This document shows, one piece after another, positions 9,804 through 19,437 of a stretch of DNA of 64,000 nucleotides. Under the pieces are notes generated by a model that was not told the origin of the DNA, did no database searches, and saw nothing but the letters and a program-made list of their open reading frames with translations. The first letter of the stretch is position 1; the number at the start of each line of letters is the position of its first letter. Source of the stretch: an uncultured Pseudomonadales bacterium (GTDB lineage Bacteria; Pseudomonadota; Gammaproteobacteria; Pseudomonadales; UBA7434); assembly GCA_943788835.1 (NCBI GenBank), contig CALSRU010000004.1:490300-554299 (forward strand). The letters are read 5' to 3'. Position numbers and translations under genes: made by a program.

Positions 9804-11144
9804 ATGATCAAAATTAAGCGTGGTCTAGACCTGCCTATTTCGGGAGAGCCCCAGCAGGTGATTGAAGAGGGTGCGAATGCGCGCTCGGTGGCGTTAATCG
9901 GCTTCGATTACATCGGTATGAAGCCGACAATGGAAGTCGCCGAAGGCGATCAGGTGGCACTTGGACAGCTATTATTCACCGATAAGAAAACACCCGGTGT
10001 CAAATATACCTCGCCGGGGGCGGGTCGAGTATCGGCTATTAATCGCGGCGAAAAGCGTGCTCTGCAGTCTGTCGTCATTGAGCTTGAAGGCGACGATCAG
10101 ATTAGCTTTGACAAAGTGCCAAGCTCAGAATTGAGCAGCCTAGACAATCAACAAGTTCGCGACAGACTTATTGACAGCGGTTTATGGACCGCGTTTCGCA
10201 CGCGTCCATTTAGTAAAGTTCCTGCACCTAAAGTGGAGCCTGCGGCGATTTTCGTTACCGCTATGGACTCTAATCCGTTAGCGGCCGACCCTCAGATCGT
10301 TATTAATGCTCAAGCCGAGCAGTTTAAAAATGGCCTAAAAGTGCTGGCGCGTCTTGGTGCGGCGAATGTCTTTTGCTGCGTGGCTGACGGAGCCGATATC
10401 GATGTAGGCGACTCTGGCGCGCGTCGTGAAGCGTTTGCAGGGCCTCATCCGGCGGGTTTGGCAGGCACTCATATTCATCATCTGGCCCCAGCCTCTGGAA
10501 CTAGAACTGTGCTGACCATCAACTATCAAGATGTGATTGCAGCAGGGATATTGTTCACTGAGGGGCGGATTTCGGTTGAGCGTGTAGTCGCCTTAGCAGG
10601 GCCTTGCGTCGATCGACCGCGGCTTATACAAACGCGATTAGGCGCTAATATCGACGAATTGATCGCAGGCGAGCATGCCGGTGGCGATGCGCGCGTGTTA
10701 TCAGGTTCGGTATTTAACGGTCGAAAAGCACGCGGGCCCTATGTGTACCTCGGCCGCTATCATCAGCAGATAACCGTGCTACTTGAAGGCCGTGACCGCG
10801 AGTTCGTCCACTACTTACGCGCAGGGGTGAACAAGCATTCAGTTACGCGCACGTTTATTTCCTCACTCAATCGTGCGAAGCGCTTACCATTTAGCACCAC
10901 CACTAATGGTAGTGATCGAGCCATGGTGCCGATTGGCAACTTTGAGAAAATCATGCCGCTTGATATTTTACCGACTCAGCTGTTGCGCGCTCTGATTGTA
11001 GGTGATAGCGATGTTGCGCAAGCACTGGGTTGTCTCGAACTTGATGAAGAAGATTTAGCTTTGTGTACGTATGTTTGCTCAGGGAAGTATGAGTATGGTC
11101 CCATCCTTCGCGACACATTAACGCGCATAGAAAAAGAGGGTTAA
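9804..11144 (+). CDS. nqrA: Na+-translocating NADH:quinone reductase subunit A
   Basis: NqrA is the cytoplasmic-side subunit of the six-subunit respiratory sodium pump. The N-terminus [16 protein letters not shown] and the [20 protein letters not shown] stretch are characteristic, and 446 residues is the standard length. It is the first gene of nqrABCDEF-apbE-nqrM. The nqrA stop overlaps the first possible nqrB ATG, showing tight coupling. Confidence 0.97.
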   Translation: MIKIKRGLDLPISGEPQQVIEEGANARSVALIGFDYIGMKPTMEVAEGDQVALGQLLFTDKKTPGVKYTSPGAGRVSAINRGEKRALQSVVIELEGDDQISFDKVPSSELSSLDNQQVRDRLIDSGLWTAFRTRPFSKVPAPKVEPAAIFVTAMDSNPLAADPQIVINAQAEQFKNGLKVLARLGAANVFCCVADGADIDVGDSGARREAFAGPHPAGLAGTHIHHLAPASGTRTVLTINYQDVIAAGILFTEGRISVERVVALAGPCVDRPRLIQTRLGANIDELIAGEHAGGDARVLSGSVFNGRKARGPYVYLGRYHQQITVLLEGRDREFVHYLRAGVNKHSVTRTFISSLNRAKRLPFSTTTNGSDRAMVPIGNFEKIMPLDILPTQLLRALIVGDSDVAQALGCLELDEEDLALCTYVCSGKYEYGPILRDTLTRIEKEG

Positions 11145-11149
11145 TGCAG

Positions 11150-12349
11150 ATGTCATTACGCAAAATTCTAGATGATTTAGAGCCGCATTTTACCCCAGGG
11201 GGTAAATACGAAAGCTGGTATTCATTTTACGAAGCGGTCGATACGATATTTTACCGACCCTCGTCCGTGACTAAGGGCGCCGCCCATGTTCGCGATGGCA
11301 TTGATCTGAAACGAATAATGATTACCGTTTGGATGGCCACCTTTCCCGCTATGTTCTACGGCATGTACAACGTCGGTCATCAGGCCAACGAGATATTGGC
11401 TGCGGGTGACATTGTTGCGGATCCAAGCTGGCGCCTAGCCATAGTGGGCATGTTTGCCGGCTTTGATCCCAACAGTCTCTGGGATTGCTTTGTACATGGT
11501 GCCTTATATTTTGTCCCGATCTACATGGTGACCTTCATTGCGGGTGGATTTTGGGAGGTGCTGTTTGCGATGCGCCGAGGGCATGAAATTAATGAAGGCT
11601 TTTTTGTTACCTCAGTATTGTTTGCGTTGAGTTGCCCACCAGACTTACCACTGTGGATGGTCGCTCTAGGTATTAGCTTTGGTATCGTTGTCGGCAAAGA
11701 GGTATTCGGTGGTACCGGCAAGAACTTCCTCAATCCCGCGCTTACCGGTCGCGCCTTTTTGTACTTTGCTTACCCAGCCTTTATGTCCGGTGACGGTGTT
11801 TGGACCGCGGTGGACGGGTACTCAGGGGCCACATCTTTGTCGGTGGCAGCATCGGGCGGTGTTGAAGCATTAAATGAGCAAATTGGTTGGATGAATGCCT
11901 TTGTGGGTAATATCCATGGTTCTATTGGGGAGACATCAACGCTGGCGATTGGTATCGGTATGCTTATCTTGCTCGGCACGGGTATCGCCTCGTGGCGCAT
12001 TATGCTGGGCACATTTGTCGGCATGTTTGCGCTGTCAACCTTGTTCAACATGATGGGTAATGAAGGCAATATTATGCTCAACGTGCCATGGCATTGGCAT
12101 TTGGTCGTTGGCGGTTTCATGTTTGGCTTGGTCTTCATGACCACCGATCCCGTGTCAGCTGCCATGACGAATACTGGAAGGTTTTGGTATGGCATGCTCA
12201 TTGGTGCGATGACAGTGCTCATCCGTGTCGTTAACCCAGCTTTTCCCGAAGGGATTATGCTGGCGATTCTTTTCTCAAACTTGTTTGCGCCGCTAATCGA
12301 TCACTTTGTGGTGCAAAGCAACATCAAGCGGAGGCTTGCTCGTGGCTAA
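11150..12349 (+). CDS. nqrB: Na+-translocating NADH:quinone reductase subunit B
   Basis: NqrB is a polytopic membrane subunit that carries riboflavin and covalently bound FMN and helps form the sodium channel. The N-terminus ([12 protein letters not shown]...PGGKYESW) and many hydrophobic helices fit the family. The FMN-attachment motif appears as [10 protein letters not shown], with Thr as the expected acceptor. Two ATGs are possible: 11144, which overlaps the nqrA stop, and 11150. GAGGG at 11136-11140 sits 9 bases before the second, so 11150 (399 residues) is preferred. Confidence 0.96.
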   Translation: MSLRKILDDLEPHFTPGGKYESWYSFYEAVDTIFYRPSSVTKGAAHVRDGIDLKRIMITVWMATFPAMFYGMYNVGHQANEILAAGDIVADPSWRLAIVGMFAGFDPNSLWDCFVHGALYFVPIYMVTFIAGGFWEVLFAMRRGHEINEGFFVTSVLFALSCPPDLPLWMVALGISFGIVVGKEVFGGTGKNFLNPALTGRAFLYFAYPAFMSGDGVWTAVDGYSGATSLSVAASGGVEALNEQIGWMNAFVGNIHGSIGETSTLAIGIGMLILLGTGIASWRIMLGTFVGMFALSTLFNMMGNEGNIMLNVPWHWHLVVGGFMFGLVFMTTDPVSAAMTNTGRFWYGMLIGAMTVLIRVVNPAFPEGIMLAILFSNLFAPLIDHFVVQSNIKRRLARG

Positions 12350-13109
12350 TCAAGATTCAACAGGCAAGACCTTAATGGTGGCGTTCTTATTGTGTATCGT
12401 TTGCTCGGTGGTGGTTTCAGCAGCGGCAGTTATTCTTCGCCCTATGCAAGATGCTAATAAAGACATCGATCGCAAGCGCAACATTTTATTGGCGGCAGGC
12501 CTATACGATGATGCTCGATCTATCGACGATCAGTTTAGCGCCATCCAAACACGACTGGTCGACTTGCAAACGGGACAGTTTAGCGACGATGTAGCGGAGG
12601 GGTTTGACCAACGCAAAGCGGCGAAAGATCCAGTGCGATCCATTGCTCTAGACTCGAAAACTGATATAGCCAAAATTTCGCGGCGAGAAAACCAAGCACT
12701 GGTCTATATCGTAGAGTCAGGAGGTAAAATCGACAAGATGATCTTACCGGTTCACGGGTATGGACTATGGTCTACGCTCTACGGTTTTGTTGCGCTTGAA
12801 AGCGATTTGAATACGGTTGCAGGGTTGGGATTTTACGACCATGCTGAAACGCCGGGATTAGGAGGCGAGGTCGATAACCCACGCTGGAAAGCTCTCTGGC
12901 CGGGCAAGCAGGTTTATCGCGATGGCGCTGTGACGCTGGCCTTAGCAAAAGGCGCAGTAGATCCCGCAGCGCCTGGTGCTGAATATCAGGTTGATGGCTT
13001 GTCTGGGGCGACTTTGACTGGGCGCGGTGTGACTAATTTGATTCAGTTTTGGTTGGGTGAGGACGGCTTTGCGCCATTTTTAGACAACTTCAAACGTGGC
13101 GAGGCGTAA
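12342..13109 (+). CDS. nqrC: Na+-translocating NADH:quinone reductase subunit C
   Basis: NqrC has one N-terminal membrane helix ([18 protein letters not shown]) and a periplasmic FMN domain. The covalent FMN site is visible as [13 protein letters not shown], and GLWSTLYGF and ETPGLGGEV are further family motifs. The frame is open from an ATG at 12306 inside nqrB. GTG 12342, however, has a strong GGAGG at 12330-12334, 7 bases away, and gives the usual NqrC N-terminus. With that start it has 255 residues and overlaps nqrB by 8 bases. Confidence 0.95.
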   Translation: MANQDSTGKTLMVAFLLCIVCSVVVSAAAVILRPMQDANKDIDRKRNILLAAGLYDDARSIDDQFSAIQTRLVDLQTGQFSDDVAEGFDQRKAAKDPVRSIALDSKTDIAKISRRENQALVYIVESGGKIDKMILPVHGYGLWSTLYGFVALESDLNTVAGLGFYDHAETPGLGGEVDNPRWKALWPGKQVYRDGAVTLALAKGAVDPAAPGAEYQVDGLSGATLTGRGVTNLIQFWLGEDGFAPFLDNFKRGEA

Positions 13110-13127
13110 GGGAAAAGACTATGACTA

Positions 13128-13787
13128 TTGATTCCAAAAAAAACGCTGATTTCGCCGATTTTTGACAACAACCCCATTGCGCTACAGATTTTGGGTATAT
13201 GTTCGGCACTAGCGGTGACCAGCAATCTACAGACTACCGCGGTAATGTGCCTAGCATTAACCGTAGTAACGGCATTCTCTAACTTGTTTGTTTCGCTGGT
13301 GCGTAAGCAAGTTCCAAGCAGTATTCGTATTATCGTACAGATGATTATTATTGCCTCGCTCGTGATCGTGGTCGATCAAGTTTTAAAGGCCTACGCTTAC
13401 GGCATCAGTAAACAGCTTTCAGTTTTTGTTGGTCTGATCATCACTAACTGTATTGTTATGGGGAGGGCTGAAGCGTTTGCAATGAAGAATCCTCCTTGGG
13501 CAAGCTTTGTTGACGGCGTGGGCAATGGCCTGGGCTATAGCGTCGTATTGCTGGCGGTTGGTTTTTTCCGCGAACTGTTCGGTTCGGGCAAGCTGTTCGG
13601 CTATGAGGTGCTGAGTCTTTCAACTGAAGGCGGCTGGTATATTGGTAACGGTATGATGCTTTTACCACCGAGTGCGTTTTTCTTGATTGGCTTTTTCATC
13701 TGGGTATTGCGCGCGGCTAAGACCGAGCAAGTTGAAGTTGAGGAATTTAAAATTACCAAGAACTCTACTCTGAGGGAGGCGCTGTAA
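13128..13787 (+). CDS. nqrD: Na+-translocating NADH:quinone reductase subunit D (apparent 5' frameshift)
   Basis: NqrD is a polytopic membrane subunit; with NqrE it holds an iron centre between the two proteins. The body is intact: [53 protein letters not shown] and GNGLGY are all family motifs. The start is odd. The well-placed ATG at 13121, behind AAGGGA (13108-13113), reads only 14 codons and stops at 13163, one frame off. An A8 tract (13136-13143) lies between. With seven A residues the ATG frame would give [14 protein letters not shown], a normal NqrD start. In the sequence as given, only a poorly spaced TTG at 13128 is in frame. A sequencing error, mRNA slippage or true frameshift are all possible. 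Confidence 0.88.
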   Translation: MIPKKTLISPIFDNNPIALQILGICSALAVTSNLQTTAVMCLALTVVTAFSNLFVSLVRKQVPSSIRIIVQMIIIASLVIVVDQVLKAYAYGISKQLSVFVGLIITNCIVMGRAEAFAMKNPPWASFVDGVGNGLGYSVVLLAVGFFRELFGSGKLFGYEVLSLSTEGGWYIGNGMMLLPPSAFFLIGFFIWVLRAAKTEQVEVEEFKITKNSTLREAL

Positions 13788-14395
13788 TGGAACATTATTT
13801 GAGTCTTTTCGTGAGAGCCGTTTTCATCGAAAACATGGCCTTGGCCTTTTTTCTTGGTATGTGTACTTTCTTAGCAATTTCCAAAAAAGTTGAGGCTGCG
13901 CTGGGTTTAGGTATCGCCGTGATTGTGGTGTTAGCTATCACCACTCCACTCAACAATATTATTTACCATAATTTATTAGCGGATGGTGCACTTGCTTGGG
14001 CGGGTTTTCCTGATGTGAATTTAAGCTTTCTGGGTTTTCTCAGTTATATCGGTGTAATCGCAGCTAGCGTGCAAATACTCGAAATGTTTCTCGACCGGTA
14101 TGTTCCCGCACTCTACAGCGCGCTCGGTGTGTTTTTACCGTTGATCACGGTTAACTGCGCTATTTTGGGCGCATCGCTTTTCATGGTTGAGCGCGATTAC
14201 GATCTACCGGAAAGTGTTGTGTTTGGCCTGGGGGCCGGTGTTGGCTGGGCATTGGCGATCGTAGCGCTGGCAGGTATCCGAGAGAAATTGAAATATAGCG
14301 ATGTGCCAGAAGGATTGCGTGGTCTGGGCATTACGTTTATCACTGTAGGCTTGATGTCTTTAGGCTTTATGTCTTTTGGTGGTATCGATATCTAG
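13787..14395 (+). CDS. nqrE: Na+-translocating NADH:quinone reductase subunit E
   Basis: NqrE is a six-helix membrane subunit homologous to NqrD. The N-terminus [20 protein letters not shown], the [16 protein letters not shown] stretch (with the iron-ligand cysteine) and the second cysteine in [14 protein letters not shown] are typical. The length of 202 residues is standard. Its ATG overlaps the nqrD stop codon in TAATG, so translation is coupled. This makes a true loss of nqrD translation costly for nqrE as well. Confidence 0.97.
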   Translation: MEHYLSLFVRAVFIENMALAFFLGMCTFLAISKKVEAALGLGIAVIVVLAITTPLNNIIYHNLLADGALAWAGFPDVNLSFLGFLSYIGVIAASVQILEMFLDRYVPALYSALGVFLPLITVNCAILGASLFMVERDYDLPESVVFGLGAGVGWALAIVALAGIREKLKYSDVPEGLRGLGITFITVGLMSLGFMSFGGIDI

Positions 14396-14460
14396 AGGGC
14401 CGGATCGCTGCGGTTTAGCAGCCGGCGAGAGGTAAAAGCTTTGGTAGGAGCGGATGAGTA

Positions 14461-15684
14461 ATGAATTTAGAAGTTAGTTTAGGCGTTGCGATGTTCACCG
14501 CAATAGTGCTCGCTTTAGTCCTGATTATTTTGTTCGCTCGCTCTCAATTAGTGAGCAGTGGCAGCGTCAATATCGAGATTAATGGCGAGAAAACCATTAC
14601 AGTACCTGCCGGAGATAAGCTGCTGCAGACGCTCGCGGCCAATGATTTGTTTTTAGCGTCCGCTTGTGGCGGTGGTGGTACCTGCGCTCAATGTAAGTGT
14701 ATTGTCAGTGACGGCGGTGGTGCATTGCTGCCTACCGAGGAAACGCATTTTAATAAGCGTGAGGCGACTGAGGGCTATCGACTTTCCTGTCAGGTAGCAG
14801 TTAAGCAAGACATGAAGATCGTTATACCCGAAGAGGTATTTGGGGTTAAGCAGTGGGTTTGTACCGTTGAAAGCAATCCTAATGTTGCCACTTTTATTAA
14901 AGAGCTGACCCTGAAGTTGCCGGAAGGTGAAAACGTTGATTTTCGAGCCGGCGGTTATGTGCAGCTAGAGTGCCCTCCGCATGAAGTCAAATACAGTGAT
15001 TTCGATATTGATCCGGAGTATCTAGCCGATTGGGAACGCTTTGGCTTCCTCGACTTAGTTTCAACGGTCAATGAAACGGTCATTCGCGCTTACTCCATGG
15101 CAAACTACCCCGAAGAGCGCGGTATCGTTAAGTTCAATATTCGCTGTGCAACACCGCCGCCAAATAATCTTGCGCTAACGCCAGGCCAGATGTCGTCGTG
15201 GACCTTTGGTTTAAAACCAGGTGACGAAGTGAAGGTTTATGGCCCCTTCGGCGAATTCTTTGCCAAGCAAACCGAAGCGGAAATGGTGTTCGTTGGCGGC
15301 GGTGCAGGTATGGCGCCCATGCGATCACATATATTCGATCAGCTGAAGCGTATCAAAACCGATCGCAAAATATCGTTTTGGTATGGGGCGCGCTCCATGC
15401 GAGAAGCGTTTTATATGGACGACTATGACGGCCTGGCAGCCGATAACGAAAACTTTGAATGGCACTTAGCTCTGTCCGATCCTTTACCTGAAGATAACTG
15501 GGAAGGTTACACCGGATTCATCCATCAAGTGTTGTTCGATAATTATTTAAAAGATCATCCGGCGCCAGAAGACTGCGAGTTTTACATGTGCGGTCCACCT
15601 ATGATGAACTCGGCAGTAGTCTCTATGCTACTAGACCTAGGTGTTGAACCCGAAAATATTTTACTGGATGATTTTGGCGGTTAA
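14461..15684 (+). CDS. nqrF: Na+-translocating NADH:quinone reductase subunit F
   Basis: NqrF is the NADH-oxidising subunit. It has an N-terminal membrane helix (about residues 5-25), a 2Fe-2S ferredoxin domain with the cysteine cluster [14 protein letters not shown] plus the later LSCQV cysteine, an FAD domain with RAYSMANYP, and an NADH domain with [12 protein letters not shown] and CGPPMM. The length of 407 residues is standard. TAGGAG lies 10 bases before the ATG. A 65-base spacer separates it from nqrE. Confidence 0.97.
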   Translation: MNLEVSLGVAMFTAIVLALVLIILFARSQLVSSGSVNIEINGEKTITVPAGDKLLQTLAANDLFLASACGGGGTCAQCKCIVSDGGGALLPTEETHFNKREATEGYRLSCQVAVKQDMKIVIPEEVFGVKQWVCTVESNPNVATFIKELTLKLPEGENVDFRAGGYVQLECPPHEVKYSDFDIDPEYLADWERFGFLDLVSTVNETVIRAYSMANYPEERGIVKFNIRCATPPPNNLALTPGQMSSWTFGLKPGDEVKVYGPFGEFFAKQTEAEMVFVGGGAGMAPMRSHIFDQLKRIKTDRKISFWYGARSMREAFYMDDYDGLAADNENFEWHLALSDPLPEDNWEGYTGFIHQVLFDNYLKDHPAPEDCEFYMCGPPMMNSAVVSMLLDLGVEPENILLDDFGG

Positions 15685-15701
15685 CCAGCTAGGGGTTGTT
15701 A

Positions 15702-16859
15702 ATGCGCAGTGAACGTATTACTCGAAAAAGCCGCTACCAACTGTTAGCGGCTTTTTCGTTGGTCGCGGCGATTTTAGTTTTAACTGGTCTTGCTGGCTGT
15801 GAACGCAAAATGCAAATGCATCAATGGTCGGGCCAGACCATGGGAACTTTCTACCGTATTACGCTTCTTCCATCACGCGGGCCGCAGCCCAACCATCGAA
15901 CGTCAGAGCTGCGGGTGCAGGTTGATGCGTTGCTTCGGGACATTAATAGGTCTATGTCCACATACCAATTGGATTCGGAGATTTCTAACTTTAATAGCTT
16001 AGAATCAGAGTCATGCCTGTTGATTAGCTCAGACTTCGCGTACGTTCTCGCTGAGGCGCTAACTATTGCGCAGGCTTCTGAAGGCGCTTTTAACCCGTTA
16101 GTTGCACCGTTGGTAAATCGCTGGGGGTTTGGTCCAATCGCGCAGGTATCCCGACTGCCTACGGACGCCGAAGTGAAATCACTGATGGCATTAACGCACC
16201 TAGACAATATCAGCCTGACCGACACTAGCGACCAATTATGCAAGCTCAACAGCCGTGCCCAGCTAGATCTATCGGCTATCGCCAAAGGCTATGCAGTTGA
16301 TCGAATTGCCAGTTTATTTACCGAGCAAGGTTATAGTGATTACCTGGTTGATGTCGGTGGGGAACTGAGGGTTTCAGGTCTAAATCCAGAGGGAGATCGG
16401 TGGCGGCTCGCTATAGAACAACCAATTACTCAAGCCGCGGCAACACCTGGAATACATGAAGTTGTGCATGTGACTGATCATGCTATTGCAACGTCGGGAG
16501 ACTATCGCAATTTTTTTGAGCATGAGGCTCAACATTATTCGCACACCATTAATCCGCTAACAGGCTATCCGGCACAGCATAATCTAGTTTCGGTAACGGT
16601 TATAGCTAAGCATGCCGCTACAGCGGACGCCTGGGCTACGGCTTTGCTTGCAGCAGGCCCTGAGCAGGCGCGGTATTTAGCCGTAAAACATGGACTTGCT
16701 GTGTATCTTATAGAACGTGATAATGGCCGGATGGTTCATTACAATGAGCTCAGCGGCTCTGAACTTGACCCGTTAGGTAATATAACTCGTAAAAATGACG
16801 TGCCCAAAGATTTTAGTGCTTGGCACTCGCGCGGTTTCGAATCTTTTCTAGCAGAATAA
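15702..16859 (+). CDS. apbE: ApbE flavin transferase lipoprotein
   Basis: ApbE transfers FMN from FAD to the threonine of NqrB and NqrC, so it belongs functionally with the operon. A lipoprotein signal ends in the lipobox LAGC (GLAGCERK). Family motifs include GQTMGTFYRI, LSAIAKGYAVD, YLVDVGGELRVSG and SHTINPLTGYP. TTG 15696 is possible, but ATG 15702 has AGGGG 6 to 7 bases upstream. It starts 17 bases after nqrF and is followed closely by nqrM. Confidence 0.95.
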   Translation: MRSERITRKSRYQLLAAFSLVAAILVLTGLAGCERKMQMHQWSGQTMGTFYRITLLPSRGPQPNHRTSELRVQVDALLRDINRSMSTYQLDSEISNFNSLESESCLLISSDFAYVLAEALTIAQASEGAFNPLVAPLVNRWGFGPIAQVSRLPTDAEVKSLMALTHLDNISLTDTSDQLCKLNSRAQLDLSAIAKGYAVDRIASLFTEQGYSDYLVDVGGELRVSGLNPEGDRWRLAIEQPITQAAATPGIHEVVHVTDHAIATSGDYRNFFEHEAQHYSHTINPLTGYPAQHNLVSVTVIAKHAATADAWATALLAAGPEQARYLAVKHGLAVYLIERDNGRMVHYNELSGSELDPLGNITRKNDVPKDFSAWHSRGFESFLAE

Positions 16860-16869
16860 AGAGGCAGAT

Positions 16870-17097
16870 ATGGCAACGTTCGTGTTCACCTTAATTTTTC
16901 TCCTCACCGTTGTTGCAGCAATGGCCGTAGGCGTTATATTCGCAAGCAAACCTATAAAAGGTTCTTGCGGTGGTATTCAAGCCCTAGGTATGGGCGGCAC
17001 TTGCGATATTTGTGGTGGCGATCCAGAAGCGTGTGATGAAGAAGAGGGTGCTACCGGCAAAAAAGTAGCAAACACTTCGTTTTATGATGCATCATAA
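16870..17097 (+). CDS. nqrM: NqrM (DUF539), Na+-NQR assembly factor
   Basis: NqrM is a small membrane protein needed for maturation of Na+-NQR, thought to deliver iron to the NqrD/NqrE site. The 75-residue protein has one N-terminal membrane helix (FVFTLIFLLTVVAAMAVGVIF), then a cysteine cluster: GSCGG, GTCDICGGDPEAC. The ATG follows GAGG with good spacing, 10 bases after apbE. It is the last gene of the operon and is followed by a hairpin terminator. Confidence 0.95.
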   Translation: MATFVFTLIFLLTVVAAMAVGVIFASKPIKGSCGGIQALGMGGTCDICGGDPEACDEEEGATGKKVANTSFYDAS

Positions 17098-17116
17098 ATT
17101 TCATCTATGGTTTCCC

Positions 17117-17141
17117 AGCCGGCAGATGCCGGCTTTGTTGT
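17117..17141 (+). terminator. Rho-independent terminator of the nqr operon
   Basis: The hairpin AGCCGGC-AGAT-GCCGGCT is followed by a short T-rich stretch (TTGTTG), 20 bases after nqrM. The stem is perfect but the T tract is weak. Confidence 0.7.
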
Positions 17142-17183
17142 ATCTGGCGCTTAGAAAAGTGAGTAGGGATTAAATATGTGGCC

Positions 17184-17966
17184 TTAGAGCTTCGGCAAAA
17201 AGGCAATAAGTGCAGCCGTTACGGCAACATTGAGTGACTCAACTCCGTTGTGCATGGGTATGGCACATCGCTCGTCGGCTAATGCACTGACTGCTTGAGT
17301 AACACCGTCACTCTCATTACCAAGCACGTAAGCAATAGCCCCTTTTTGATTGGCTGCGTCTAGCAGAGACGTTTGCTTATGCGACGACAGCATACTGATC
17401 CGAATCTTTTTGCCCTTTAACACCAAAATACATTCTTCGGTACTCTCACAGCGTACGATAGGGCATTTAAAAATCGCCCCTGCACTGGCTTTAATGACCA
17501 GTGAAGATATCGCGGCATTACCCTGCTCCGGAATAAACAGCGCGTCAATACCACCGGCAGCCGCGCTGCGAATAATCATGCCAATATTTTGTGGATTGTG
17601 TATTCGGTCAAGCACCAAATACCTAGGGTGGCCAGAGGGCAATGGCTCGCTGGCAAAGTCACTTAAGGTCCGCATGCGCTCCAATAGCAGGTCCGCTGCG
17701 ATGCCTTGGTCTTGCTTAGCATTGCGTGACACGCGCGAAAGTGCCGACTTTTCTTTGTAGCAGATTTCAATGTTGCGAGTTTCAGCCAGAGCAACAATTT
17801 CGTCTAATATTTTGGCAGGCCGATTGGTGCTGGCTAAGTGCAGACGATGAATGTCTATAGCAGTATTTTGTAACGCCTCAAGAACGGGTTTACGCCCATA
17901 GATAGTGAGCATACGCTGATAGTGATTTTTGCGGGCTTTATATTGCTTTGAGTCAGGTTGTGGCAT
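17184..17966 (-). CDS. TrmH-family (SpoU) RNA 2'-O-methyltransferase, RlmB-like
   Basis: SpoU-family enzymes methylate ribose 2'-OH in rRNA or tRNA using SAM. The N-terminal substrate-binding part starts at TIYGRKPVLEALQN, as in RlmB. The three SPOUT motifs are visible: LDRIHNPQNIGMIIRSA (motif 1), AYVLGNESDGV (motif 2) and IPMHNGVESLNVAVTAAL (motif 3). The length of 260 residues fits RlmB or TrmH-like proteins. I leave the symbol empty because the exact RNA target cannot be read from the sequence. It converges with nqrM. Confidence 0.9.
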   Translation of the reverse strand: MPQPDSKQYKARKNHYQRMLTIYGRKPVLEALQNTAIDIHRLHLASTNRPAKILDEIVALAETRNIEICYKEKSALSRVSRNAKQDQGIAADLLLERMRTLSDFASEPLPSGHPRYLVLDRIHNPQNIGMIIRSAAAGGIDALFIPEQGNAAISSLVIKASAGAIFKCPIVRCESTEECILVLKGKKIRISMLSSHKQTSLLDAANQKGAIAYVLGNESDGVTQAVSALADERCAIPMHNGVESLNVAVTAALIAFLPKL

Positions 17967-18017
17967 GTGATGGGCTGTAAAGTTGCGAGCGGATTGATGA
18001 ACCGTAGTTAACGGAAT

Positions 18018-19361
18018 CTATTTAACGGCTGTTTTTTTTAGCCATTCGGTATATTGTTCAGCAGGCATGGGCTTGCCAATGAAAAACCCTTGAGCGTAGT
18101 CGCACCCCATGCGGGTGAGCTCATCGAGCGTTGCCTGATCCTCAACGCCTTCAGCCACTACGTCAAGGTCGAAACTATGCGCTAAATCAATAATGAGTTT
18201 TACAATATTTTTACTGCCTTGATCTGTCAGCATGCTACCAATAAAGGCACGGTCTATTTTCAGTTCATCAGCTGGAATATGTTTAAAGTACGCCAGTGAA
18301 GAGTAGCCCGTGCCGAAGTCGTCAATAGAAATACGCACCCCGGTTTCTCTCAGCTTACTTAGGTAATCAAAGGCCAGCTCTTTATCCCTAATTAATACAT
18401 CTTCAGTAATTTCCAGCGTTAGACGACGCGGTTCGACGTCCCATAGCGAGAAGGCTTCTTCTATTATTTGGTACAGAACTTTGGTGGTTATAGATGCGGC
18501 AGGGACATTGATACTAATGCTGTTGTTGGGCGCAAAGGTAGATTCTTCACTGAGCTTTTTCAAAGTGCTATTGATCAGCCAACGAATGAGGTCGGCTTCT
18601 GAGCCGAGATGCTCGATCAAAGGAATGGTGGTGTTCGGCGCAATGATACCGTGTTCAATAGTCTCCCATCTAATCAGCGCCTCGGCACCATGATGAAATT
18701 TATTTTTTACTGCAAGGCTTTGTTGCAGGCAACACTTAGGTTGGTAGTACAAGCTAAGGTTTTCATCTTGAATCGCTGTGTGTAAATTATTGAGTAGCTG
18801 CCATTTGAGCTGGTCAACCTCAGCCTGCTCGTTTTTGCCCAGTAGCTGGAAAGGTTGATTCAGCGCTATAGCTTTTTTAAGGGCTGTCTCAGCGTCGTAC
18901 AAAATTCTGCAACTATCAATATGAGAATCGTAATTGTAAGCAACCCCGCAGTTTACGGTTATTTTTAGTGTGTGGTTATCCCACTCAAACACGCGTTTAA
19001 AGCTTGCCAGAATTTGGTCTACCGCAATAACGGCAAAGCCCGGGCTTTTTAGCTCGCGAAGAACAATGCCAAATTCATCGTTGCCCAGATAAAAAACCGT
19101 ATAAATATCTGTCGCAATTTCTTTGAGACGAGCCGCAATGGCGTTGAGAATGCTATCGCCACACGCTTCGCCAAAGCTGCGATTCAATTCACGAAATTCA
19201 CGAATATCAATTAAGATTAAACCGGTTTGATTATGCTCACTATCCCGTATTAGTTGCGTATGAAGCTCGGTGAGCATTTTGGCGCGCTCAACGCCAAGAG
19301 TATGCTCACATGTCGGTGTCGGTAGTTTCTGGGGAATTTGAGTGTTTGAAGTATCAGTCAT
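18018..19361 (-). CDS. GGDEF/EAL protein, probably an active c-di-GMP phosphodiesterase
   Basis: The 447-residue protein has an N-terminal GGDEF domain and a C-terminal EAL domain, with no membrane segment or sensor domain. The GGDEF site is degenerate (YLGNDEFGIV, first Gly replaced), so cyclase activity is doubtful. The EAL side looks complete: EALIRW, the Asn in SINVPAAS, LEITED, IDDFGTGYSSLAYFKHIP, LKIDRAF, VAEGVED and YAQGFFIGKP. The likely role is hydrolysis of c-di-GMP in the cytoplasm. It lies alone, 51 bases from the TrmH-family gene on the same strand. Confidence 0.92.
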   Translation of the reverse strand: MTDTSNTQIPQKLPTPTCEHTLGVERAKMLTELHTQLIRDSEHNQTGLILIDIREFRELNRSFGEACGDSILNAIAARLKEIATDIYTVFYLGNDEFGIVLRELKSPGFAVIAVDQILASFKRVFEWDNHTLKITVNCGVAYNYDSHIDSCRILYDAETALKKAIALNQPFQLLGKNEQAEVDQLKWQLLNNLHTAIQDENLSLYYQPKCCLQQSLAVKNKFHHGAEALIRWETIEHGIIAPNTTIPLIEHLGSEADLIRWLINSTLKKLSEESTFAPNNSISINVPAASITTKVLYQIIEEAFSLWDVEPRRLTLEITEDVLIRDKELAFDYLSKLRETGVRISIDDFGTGYSSLAYFKHIPADELKIDRAFIGSMLTDQGSKNIVKLIIDLAHSFDLDVVAEGVEDQATLDELTRMGCDYAQGFFIGKPMPAEQYTEWLKKTAVK

Positions 19362-19437
19362 GGTTCAAAGTGGCAGTTATTCCTAGTATTGATCCCCTGA
19401 TGCTCAAGTGATCGGTTTAATAACGCAAGTTTTGCGG

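Noticed and set aside
9590-9817. 75-codon frame overlapping the nqrA start
   Set aside because: It overlaps nqrA by 14 bases, has no family feature and lies where the promoter must be.
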